Assembly (NCBI GenBank): GCA_031283745.1
Contig: JAITBH010000114.1
Coordinates: 1-8,443, forward strand
Length of the DNA stretch: 8,443 nucleotides
Reading direction: 5' to 3'
DNA from: Candidatus Ectomicrobium neotermitis
GTDB lineage: Bacteria > Elusimicrobiota > Endomicrobiia > Endomicrobiales > Endomicrobiaceae
Shown: positions 1 through 5,455 of the stretch, piece by piece
Position numbering within the stretch: the stretch's first letter is position 1
How the letters are laid out: every line of letters starts with the position of its first letter
Made by a program: the position numbers and the translations under genes
The notes under the pieces: model-generated
What the model saw: only the letters and a program-made list of their open reading frames with translations
Database searches by the model: none
Told to the model about the DNA's origin: nothing

Positions 1-1850
1 AAGAAATCTTTCCAGCTAACTCCCTTCCTTTTTATCTTGCCGATCAAAGAATCAAGCTCGCTCAAATTTTCAACAACTGATCTCAACTTTTTTTCATTCA
101 ATATCACGCTGTCCTTACCATTGTTAAGCAAAACCATTTCCATACCGTTTAGGGCTTGAGAAAATAAAAATTTATCAAGCTCCGCTTCTGAGTCTAAATA
201 CATTTCCTTTTTGTTCTTTTTGACTTTATAGAGCGGGGGCTGGGCTATATAAACATACCCTTTATCTAAAAGCTGTGGCATCTGCCGATAAAAGAAAGTC
301 AAAAGCAGTGTTCTGATGTGGGCCCCGTCAACATCGGCATCGGTCATGATGATGATTTTGTGATAGCGGACTTTGTCGATATTAAATTCCTCCTCGTCCC
401 TGCCTATACCAGCGCCGATAGCGGTTATGAGCGTTTTTATCTCCTCATTTGCCAGCATTTTCGTAAGACGGGCTCTTTCGACATTCAATATTTTCCCTCT
501 CAATGGCAAAATGGCTTGGAAAGTTCTGTCTCTACCCTGCTTTGCCGAACCGCCCGCCGAATCTCCCTCAACAATAAAAAGCTCAGTTTTTTGAGGATCC
601 CTTTGAGAGCAATCTGCTAACTTCCCCGGCAAAGATCCGCTGTCTAAAGCCCCTTTCCTGCGGGTAAGCTCACGCGCTTTCCTTGCAGCCTCGCGGGCTT
701 CTGCCGCATTTATGGCTTTTTCCAAAATTTGTTTGGCTATGCCGGGATTTTCCTCTAAAAAGGTAGTCAAAGCATCTCCGACAACTGATGAGGTTATTCC
801 CTCAACTTCGCTATTTCCAAGCTTCGTTTTGGTTTGCCCTTCAAACTGAGGATTTGGAACTTTTATGGAGATGACTGCCGTAAGCCCTTCCCTGACATCC
901 TCGCCTGAAAGCTTTAAATCTTTGGACTTTGAAATATCGTTTTTCTTGACATAATCGTTTATTGCACGGGTGAGGGCTGAACGAAACCCCGACAGGTGCG
1001 TTCCGCCTTCTACAGTGTTTATATTGTTTACAAAAGTAAAAATCTGCTCGTTATAGGAATCGTTATACTGCAGGGCTGCCTCAATATCGACCTCCTCTTT
1101 TTCTTTGTGGAAATATATCGGCTCTTTGTTGATGACATTTTTGTTGGTGTTTAGATATTGGACAAAGGTTTTTATGCCCCCGTCATATTCAAAAATATGC
1201 TCTTTGTCTGATCTTTCGTCTATAATTCTTATACGAGTGCCGGCATTTAAGAATGCCAGCTCTCTCAAACGGTTAGACAAAGTGTCGAAAGAATAAACAG
1301 TGACGGTAAAAATCTCTGGATCGGGCCAAAAAGTGATCTTTGTTCCTCTATCCTCAGTTTTGCCGACAACTTTTAGGGGACCTGTTGAAAAACCCTTCGA
1401 ATAAGTCTGCTTATAAATTTTGCCGTCGCGATAAACTTCCACTTCTAATGGGTCGCTTAGGGCATTAACGCAAGAAACTCCGACACCATGAAGGCCGCCG
1501 GAGACTTTATAAGAACTCTTGTCAAACTTCCCGCCTGCATGGAGTTTTGTAAGCACTACCTCTAAAGCAGACATTTTGGGAAATTTTGGATGAGGGTCGA
1601 CTGGTATGCCGCGCCCGTCGTCAAGAACGGTAACGGCATTGTCATTTGAGATTGTTACCTCTATATTTTTGCAATGGCCCGCTAAAACCTCATCAATAGA
1701 ATTATCTACCACTTCATAAACTAAATGGTGCAAACCCATCACACCTGTTGAACCTATATACATTGCTGGCCGTTTTCTTACCGCTTCAAGCCCTTCTAAA
1801 ATTTGAATTTTCGACGCATCATATTTGTCTTTCTTTTGCTCATCGCTCAT
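1..1850 (-). CDS. gyrB: DNA gyrase subunit B (3' end outside window)
   Basis: GyrB is the ATPase subunit of gyrase, which with GyrA introduces negative supercoils. 616 codons are visible without stop or frameshift, from ATG at 1850 to the window edge. The GHKL ATPase domain shows EVVDNS (residues 46-51), DDGRGIP (77-83) and GGLHGVG (118-124). The TOPRIM domain shows EGDSAGG starting at E428 and DADVD (504-508), the metal-binding acidic residues, followed by QPPLYKV (537-543). The last ~70 visible residues (KKNKKEMYLDSEAELDKF and on) resemble the start of the TOPRIM insertion of long E. coli-type GyrB, so a full length near 800 aa is expected; this is inferred. The start is set by GGAGG six bases upstream of ATG. 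It is the last visible gene of dnaN-dciA-gyrB, 15 bases after dciA. ParE is the alternative, but the gene context and motifs favour GyrB. Confidence 0.97.
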   Translation of the reverse strand, partial: MSDEQKKDKYDASKIQILEGLEAVRKRPAMYIGSTGVMGLHHLVYEVVDNSIDEVLAGHCKNIEVTISNDNAVTVLDDGRGIPVDPHPKFPKMSALEVVLTKLHAGGKFDKSSYKVSGGLHGVGVSCVNALSDPLEVEVYRDGKIYKQTYSKGFSTGPLKVVGKTEDRGTKITFWPDPEIFTVTVYSFDTLSNRLRELAFLNAGTRIRIIDERSDKEHIFEYDGGIKTFVQYLNTNKNVINKEPIYFHKEKEEVDIEAALQYNDSYNEQIFTFVNNINTVEGGTHLSGFRSALTRAINDYVKKNDISKSKDLKLSGEDVREGLTAVISIKVPNPQFEGQTKTKLGNSEVEGITSSVVGDALTTFLEENPGIAKQILEKAINAAEAREAARKARELTRRKGALDSGSLPGKLADCSQRDPQKTELFIVEGDSAGGSAKQGRDRTFQAILPLRGKILNVERARLTKMLANEEIKTLITAIGAGIGRDEEEFNIDKVRYHKIIIMTDADVDGAHIRTLLLTFFYRQMPQLLDKGYVYIAQPPLYKVKKNKKEMYLDSEAELDKFLFSQALNGMEMVLLNNGKDSVILNEKKLRSVVENLSELDSLIGKIKRKGVSWKDF

Positions 1851-1865
1851 TACTTTCCTCCAAAT

Positions 1866-2141
1866 TTACTCGCCTATTATTATTTTTATGTTCTTTATCT
1901 TTCTTTCCCCTAAGTATTGATTCATCTTGTCAATAATATCCCTCTTGCGTAAATTTATATCGCTCGATGAAACGCTAGATGGGGTTGAGGCATAAATCGT
2001 CCCATTTTTATAGCCGCATATATCGACATCATTTATATTAACTAACTTGTCCCATATCTTTAATATGGTGAAGAAGTCGACATTTAAGCCAAGTTGATTT
2101 TTGACTGTTTCGATGATCTGTGAACTTTGGGTAAAAGACAT
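1866..2141 (-). CDS. dciA: DciA-like replicative helicase loader/DUF721 protein
   Basis: A 91-residue protein with the DUF721 pattern: a Trp in a short helix (KIWDKLVN, residues 28-35), a turn followed by NGTIYAST (46-53), a polar segment, then a helix (RKRDIIDKMNQYLG, 65-78) and a terminal strand (IKNIKIIIGE). The family, now named DciA, interacts with the DnaB helicase and is the loader or operator in bacteria lacking DnaC or DnaI. It is small for the family, being essentially only the core domain with no extended tail. The start follows the dnaN stop after one base (TAA-A-ATG), with GAGG inside the dnaN end as ribosome site, so translational coupling to dnaN is likely. The position between dnaN and gyrB is classic for DUF721 genes. 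Assignment rests on pattern and context; sequence similarity is modest. Confidence 0.82.
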   Translation of the reverse strand: MSFTQSSQIIETVKNQLGLNVDFFTILKIWDKLVNINDVDICGYKNGTIYASTPSSVSSSDINLRKRDIIDKMNQYLGERKIKNIKIIIGE

Positions 2142-2142
2142 T

Positions 2143-3264
2143 TTAGACCCTCATGGGCATAATCACGCAAATGTAGTTCTTATTGCCGTCATCAGGGGAG
2201 ATCACTGCGGGGTTTACATTGCCCGACATTTCTACTTTGGCAAACTCAACATCGATGTTTTGCAAAATATCTTTAACATAAGTCGGGTTAAAACTTATTT
2301 CTATAGGTTCTTTGTCATATTCAATATCAAGAGAAGTCTCGCCTGAACCTACACCTGCCATTGCAGCAGATATTGTTAAGGAATTTTTGGAAAAAGAAAA
2401 CTTTACAGCTGACGATCTGTCTGCTGTCATCTTATTTCCTGTTAGCAAAGACATCTGGCGAACAGCAGTCAATGTTTCTTTTGCATTTATCTTTACGATT
2501 ATCTCCGACTTTGAGGGGATAACTTGCTCGTAGTTAGGGAAAATGCCGTCAACTAAGGTGGAAATAACTGTTATATCGTCAAACTTTACAGCAAATCTAT
2601 TGTCTGATATGCCGATTTGTATACTTTCTTCTTTAGCCTCAGAAACTAAACGAATAATCTCATTTATAACCTTTGACGGGGCAATAACTGCACTCTTTAT
2701 GTTTTTATCTATCCCATCACTGAAAATATAAGCCAACCGCCTGCCGTCTGTGGCGGCAATTTTCAAGGTTCCGTCCTTCATAACCAAGTAAATGCCCGTT
2801 AAAACAAACCTTTGAGAATCTTTTGAAACAGCAAAAACGGTTTTCTTTAACATAGGAATGAAAACATCTTTTGATATTGAGAAATTATTTTCTTTAGGAA
2901 AACCGGGAACGGAAGGATATTCTGAGCTGTTAATTCCCATCAAAGTAAAATTGGAATTACCCGATTTGATTAAAATTTGGTTTGAGTTATCTGTTCTGAT
3001 CTCAATTTGCTTGTCCTGAGGCAGCTCTTTTAATATGTCGGCAAAACGTTTTGAGGGGATTGTGATAGCCCCTTCTTTGACAATTTCACCTTTTACATAG
3101 CTTTGAACCGATATTTCTAAGTCGGTAGCTAAAAGCTTTATCTTTTTGTCTTTAGCCTCAAACAAAAAGTTCGATAAAACAGGCAAAGTGGTTTTGTTTG
3201 AAGTTACTGGAATTATTGTCTGCATACCTTTAATCAACTCGTCTTTTTCACATAATACTTTCAT
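2143..3264 (-). CDS. dnaN: DNA polymerase III beta sliding clamp
   Basis: The 373-residue protein has the family's usual length and forms the dimeric ring that tethers Pol III and other partners to DNA. Three clamp domains are readable. Landmarks are LATDLEI (45-51), EYPSVP (115-120), ATDGRRLA (171-178), the FPNYEQVIP segment (242-250), FNPTYV (325-330) and the C-terminal MPMRV (369-373), which contributes to the peptide-binding pocket. The ATG is preceded by AGGAGG with a five-base spacer, giving a firm start. A long gap containing terminators separates it from dnaA, so dnaN probably has its own promoter; I see only a weak -10-like TATAAA about 20 bases upstream of the ribosome site. It is followed by dciA after one base and then gyrB, consistent with one operon. 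Confidence 0.98.
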   Translation of the reverse strand: MKVLCEKDELIKGMQTIIPVTSNKTTLPVLSNFLFEAKDKKIKLLATDLEISVQSYVKGEIVKEGAITIPSKRFADILKELPQDKQIEIRTDNSNQILIKSGNSNFTLMGINSSEYPSVPGFPKENNFSISKDVFIPMLKKTVFAVSKDSQRFVLTGIYLVMKDGTLKIAATDGRRLAYIFSDGIDKNIKSAVIAPSKVINEIIRLVSEAKEESIQIGISDNRFAVKFDDITVISTLVDGIFPNYEQVIPSKSEIIVKINAKETLTAVRQMSLLTGNKMTADRSSAVKFSFSKNSLTISAAMAGVGSGETSLDIEYDKEPIEISFNPTYVKDILQNIDVEFAKVEMSGNVNPAVISPDDGNKNYICVIMPMRV

Positions 3265-3298
3265 TTAATCCTCCTAAATTAGTTATTTTTATACTCCA

Positions 3299-3311
3299 CA
3301 CAATGGTTGTG
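3299..3311. promoter_or_regulatory. Short palindrome upstream of dnaN
   Basis: CACAA-TGG-TTGTG is a perfect 5-base inverted repeat with a 3-base centre, 34 bases upstream of the dnaN start and just upstream of a TATAAA that could be a -10 element. A near-consensus DnaA box (ATATGCACA, minus, 3308-3316) overlaps its right edge. It may be an operator for dnaN or a chance repeat; the arms are short. Confidence 0.25.
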
Positions 3312-3367
3312 CATATAGTTGTAGGCATTTTGAGTGATGCAAGAAAGATTGCCATTAGTTTATTGTC

Positions 3368-3417
3368 AAAAACCCGCCCTGCATAGGATTGAACTTTCTC
3401 TATTGTAGGCGGGTTTT
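3368..3417 (-). terminator. Intrinsic terminator, probably bidirectional, upstream of dnaN
   Basis: The arms AAAACCCGCC (3369-3378) and GGCGGGTTTT (3408-3417) form a 10-bp stem with a GC-rich core. Pairing continues inward with small bulges (TGCA/TGTA and TAG/CTA) to a 13-base loop at 3387-3399. On the minus strand the stem is followed by a run of five T, and on the plus strand by TTTTGTTTTTG, so it can work in both directions. On the minus strand it would end the small unit that starts near 3561 and insulate dnaN from upstream transcription. Confidence 0.8.
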
Positions 3418-3498
3418 GTTTTTGAGTTGAAACAGTGTTGTGTGTTGTTTCTCTTTTATATTCATTGCAACTGTAGTTTTAAGCTTATTTCCAAACAT
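3400..3498 (-). CDS. Small ORF, 32-residue basic peptide of unknown function
   Basis: ATG at 3498 is preceded by AGGAG with a five-base spacer, and the ORF runs 32 codons to TAG at 3400-3402. The peptide starts MFGNKLKTTV and ends KTRLQ. It is hydrophilic, rich in Lys, Thr and Gln, with only one acidic residue, and has no signal peptide or membrane segment. The stop lies inside the following terminator hairpin, so the last five codons form part of its stem, which is typical of a tight small unit. A promoter-like pair and a hairpin lie upstream. I do not recognise the peptide. It may be real, a leader peptide, or a chance ORF inside a regulatory RNA; the good ribosome site is the main argument for translation. 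Confidence 0.4.
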   Translation of the reverse strand: MFGNKLKTTVAMNIKEKQHTTLFQLKNKTRLQ

Positions 3499-3524
3499 TT
3501 TTGCTCCTATTTGACCTAAAAACA

Positions 3525-3560
3525 GCCTTTAACGCCGCCACAAGCAGGGGTCTTAAAGGC
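3525..3560 (-). promoter_or_regulatory. 5' leader hairpin of the small unit
   Basis: A perfect 8-bp inverted repeat, GCCTTTAA (3525-3532 on plus) and TTAAAGGC (3553-3560), encloses a 20-base loop. It would be the first structure in a minus-strand RNA starting near 3561. On the minus strand TGTTTTT follows, so it could also act as a weak terminator or attenuator ahead of the ribosome site at 3504-3508. Its loop carries CCCTGC and GGCGG, which are complementary to the two arms of the terminator at 3368-3417. Confidence 0.5.
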
Positions 3561-3567
3561 AAGGGTC

Positions 3568-3596
3568 ATTGTATGATATTGGGCATATATTTCCAA
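3568..3596 (-). promoter_or_regulatory. Candidate sigma-70 promoter for the small unit
   Basis: On the minus strand, TTGGAA (3591-3596, four of six consensus bases) is followed after exactly 17 bases by TACAAT (3568-3573, five of six). Transcription would start about 3561, right at the base of the hairpin at 3525-3560. Such pairs arise by chance in AT-rich DNA; the support is its fit with the hairpin, Shine-Dalgarno, ORF and terminator downstream. Confidence 0.4.
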
Positions 3597-3650
3597 ATTG
3601 AATAAGAGAGTATTTTCTGGGGATATTTCTTGAGTTTTTGTTAGTTACAG

Positions 3651-3659
3651 TGTGGAAAA
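3651..3659 (-). promoter_or_regulatory. DnaA box (TTTTCCACA)
   Basis: The plus strand reads TGTGGAAAA, which is TTTTCCACA on the minus strand and matches TTWTNCACA. It lies in the dnaA-dnaN gap, left of the AT-rich block. Confidence 0.5.
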
Positions 3660-3720
3660 TCATTGTCTTTATGCCGTTTTTTAACTTTGCACATAATACC
3701 AAAGCCTATATCTGTTACTT

Positions 3721-3900
3721 CCTCCATACTTTAACAGCAATTGTATTAGTAATCTTATTTATAATGTTAATAACTTTTTTATAATCAAAAAAAATCATAT
3801 GGATTAAAGGAAATTTGGAAAATATTGAACACTAATATAATGTGAATAAGTCGATGATTTTATTAGAGTTATTCGATATGAATTTTATTGTTACCAAAAG
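3721..3900. other. AT-rich block, candidate DNA unwinding element
   Basis: By hand count this stretch has 39 G or C in 180 bases, about 78% A+T, and its middle 60 bases have only 11. It is flanked and overlapped by DnaA boxes at 3841-3849 and 3919-3927 and lies beside dnaA, as an unwinding element would. The exact melting site cannot be fixed from the sequence. Confidence 0.5.
3841..3849 (-). promoter_or_regulatory. DnaA box (TTATTCACA)
   Basis: The plus strand reads TGTGAATAA, giving TTATTCACA on the minus strand, a full match to TTWTNCACA. It lies inside the AT-rich block, 69 bases from the perfect box at 3919 and in opposite orientation. Confidence 0.55.
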
Positions 3901-3918
3901 GTTGAAGATATGAAAAAG

Positions 3919-3927
3919 TTATCCACA
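3919..3927 (+). promoter_or_regulatory. Consensus DnaA box (TTATCCACA)
   Basis: Exact match to the high-affinity DnaA box TTATCCACA. It lies at the right edge of the AT-rich block and about 30 bases left of the dnaA terminator, and is the strongest single origin signal in the window. Confidence 0.75.
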
Positions 3928-3950
3928 GAAAAAAATTGATAAATGGGCAT

Positions 3951-4006
3951 AAAAAAAGGATAGTCTTTGCCTTTTTGCTTATTTTTACATTGGCTTGGAC
4001 TATCCT
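3951..4006 (-). terminator. Intrinsic terminator after dnaA
   Basis: The arms AGGATAGTC (3957-3965) and GACTATCCT (3998-4006) form a 9-bp stem. After a 3-base internal mismatch a second GCC/GGC step (3969-3971 with 3992-3994) extends it to a 20-base loop. On the minus strand the stem runs straight into seven T (3951-3957), twelve bases after the dnaA stop. It should end the mnmE-rsmA-dnaA transcript before the origin. Confidence 0.85.
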
Positions 4007-4017
4007 ATTTTGGGAGA

Positions 4018-5391
4018 TTATTCGTTTGAATCTTTGATTTTTTTGACTATTGTGTTGAGTTTGGCATTGAAGTAGGGGTCAATGGATATTTTTTCCTTGA
4101 TTTTGTTGCAAGCGTGCATAACAGTTGTGTGATCTCGGTTGCCAAAAGCCGCCCCTATCTCTATGGTAGAAAATTCGTCAGTCATAGTGCGGGAAAGATA
4201 CATTGCTATTTGTCTTGGAAAGGCTATAGCGTCTGTTCTGCGTTTTGAGTGCATATCTTTTAGATCTATATTATATTCTTCAGATACAATTTTCTTGATC
4301 TTGTCCATAGTTATCCTGATGTAATTAATAGGTTTTACTATGTCTTTAAGTATCGTTTGAACAGAATCAACAGTCAGCGGTGTATTGGTTACAGCCGAAA
4401 AAGCGGATATTCTGAGCAAAGAGCCTTCGAGTTCCCTTATATTGGATCTCACTTGCGTCGCTATGTATAAAATAACATCGTCAGGGACGAACATTTGCTC
4501 ATCTTCGGCTTTCTTGCGGAGAATGGCTATCCTTGTCTCAAGGTTTGGAGGCTGAATATCGGCTATGACACCCCACTCAAATCGGGAGATCAACCTTTCT
4601 TCTATTTTTTTAAGTTCTTTAGGGGGTCTATCTGAGGTCATCACTATTTGTTTTTTGAAATCAAACAAAGAATTAAAAATGTGAAAAAATTCCTCTTGAG
4701 ATGCCTCTTTACCTACTAAAAATTGAATATCGTCAATGAGCAGGCAGTCTAAGTCTCTATACTTGGTCTTAAAAGACATTATTTTATTTAACCTTATAGA
4801 TTCGATGAACTCGGAGGTAAATTTTTCGCTGGTAATATATAAAACCCTCGTATTTGGCAGGTGCATCCTTATATAGTTGCCAATGGCCTGCAATAAATGG
4901 GTTTTGCCTAAACCAACCCCTCCATATATGAAAAGGGGGTTAAACTGGGTGCCGGGATTTTTTGCAGCAGCCTCACAGCAACCATGTGCAAAACGGTTTG
5001 AAGAACCTACCACAAAGTTGTCGAAAGTGTATTTTACGGCTATTGGCTCTATGGATATGATGTTTTGAGAGGGAGAAGAGTTTGTTACGGTGTGGTTTTC
5101 AGCGGGTATTTTTTCACTCCCATCTTCTATTATTATGGGAGACACATCTTGATGAGTTTTAAGGACTAAATTAGTTTTTTGCCCCCTTATCTCGGTTAAG
5201 AGATTCTCAATCTTCTCTTTTTGGTTCTCCTCTATCCATTGCGAAAAATAAATATTAGGGATAGAAAGTGTAAAAGAGTCATTTTCTAAGGATAAAGGTC
5301 TGACAGGGGCAATCCATAGATTGAAAGTTTCAGCACTAATAGAAAGGTTATTCACAACTTTTTGCCATAATTCTATTAACTGTGTATCCAT
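4018..5391 (-). CDS. dnaA: Chromosomal replication initiator DnaA
   Basis: DnaA binds DnaA boxes at oriC, opens the duplex and recruits the helicase. The ATG at 5391 is chosen because GGAGG lies seven bases upstream; an ATG nine codons earlier at 5418 is in frame, but the Shine-Dalgarno would then be inside the gene. The product is 457 aa, a normal length. Domain I covers about 1-75 and a short linker about 76-115. The AAA+ domain has Walker A GGVGLGKT (157-164), Walker B LLIDDIQFL (217-225), sensor 1 MTSD (251-254), the arginine-finger region EERLISRF (264-271) and sensor 2 NIRELEG (317-323). Domain IV carries the DNA-binding signature GNRDHTTVMHACNKI (417-431). It follows rsmA by 64 bases and ends at a strong terminator. 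DnaA-box-like sites at 5348-5356 and 5505-5513 suggest autoregulation, which is inferred. Confidence 0.98.
   Translation of the reverse strand: MDTQLIELWQKVVNNLSISAETFNLWIAPVRPLSLENDSFTLSIPNIYFSQWIEENQKEKIENLLTEIRGQKTNLVLKTHQDVSPIIIEDGSEKIPAENHTVTNSSPSQNIISIEPIAVKYTFDNFVVGSSNRFAHGCCEAAAKNPGTQFNPLFIYGGVGLGKTHLLQAIGNYIRMHLPNTRVLYITSEKFTSEFIESIRLNKIMSFKTKYRDLDCLLIDDIQFLVGKEASQEEFFHIFNSLFDFKKQIVMTSDRPPKELKKIEERLISRFEWGVIADIQPPNLETRIAILRKKAEDEQMFVPDDVILYIATQVRSNIRELEGSLLRISAFSAVTNTPLTVDSVQTILKDIVKPINYIRITMDKIKKIVSEEYNIDLKDMHSKRRTDAIAFPRQIAMYLSRTMTDEFSTIEIGAAFGNRDHTTVMHACNKIKEKISIDPYFNAKLNTIVKKIKDSNE
4985..4993 (-). promoter_or_regulatory. DnaA box-like site inside dnaA (TTTTGCACA)
   Basis: The plus strand reads TGTGCAAAA, a full match to TTWTNCACA on the minus strand. 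It is within coding sequence, so it may be coincidental. Confidence 0.25.
5348..5356 (+). promoter_or_regulatory. DnaA box in the 5' end of dnaA (TTATTCACA)
   Basis: TTATTCACA matches TTWTNCACA in full and lies about 35 bases inside the dnaA gene, over codons for VVNN. A box so close to the start could let DnaA repress its own transcription or form an outlying origin site, but coding constraint or chance could also explain it. Confidence 0.35.
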
Positions 5392-5455
5392 AATAAAACC
5401 TCCAAAAAAATATTCCAATTGTTAAAATTAAGTGAATATGTCTGTTACTTACTTG

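Larger units (their letters stand above)
3265..4017. other. dnaA-dnaN intergenic region, probable oriC
   Basis: This 753-base gap holds no long gene. It contains three sites matching TTWTNCACA (3651-3659, 3841-3849, 3919-3927), two one-mismatch sites (3308-3316 minus, ATATGCACA; 3685-3693 plus, CTTTGCACA), an AT-rich block at 3721-3900, the dnaA terminator at its right end, and a small minus-strand unit with its own terminator at 3361-3596. DnaA-box clusters plus an AT-rich unwinding region next to dnaA are the usual make-up of bacterial oriC, and the GC skew of the plus strand also changes here. The gap is long for a dnaA-dnaN spacer. Function as the origin is inferred from these signals, not proven. 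Confidence 0.7.

Noticed and set aside
318..1296. Plus-strand ORFs inside gyrB
   Set aside because: They are shadows antisense to a well-conserved gyrB frame, without recognisable protein features.
3641..3727. 28-codon minus-strand ORF (starts MEEVTDIGFG) in the AT-rich gap
   Set aside because: It has no Shine-Dalgarno before its ATG and spans a DnaA box; an ORF this short is expected by chance.
3590..3821. Distant inverted repeat TTTCCAAATT / AATTTGGAAA
   Set aside because: Ten-base AT-rich arms 210 bases apart are easily coincidental.
3814..3841. Plus-strand TTGGAA ... TATAAT promoter-like pair
   Set aside because: The spacer is only 15 bases, it lies in 78% A+T DNA and overlaps a DnaA box, and no plus-strand gene follows.
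3265..4017. tRNA, known sRNA, CRISPR or mobile element in the gap
   Set aside because: No cloverleaf, no repeat-spacer pattern and no transposase or terminal repeats were seen.
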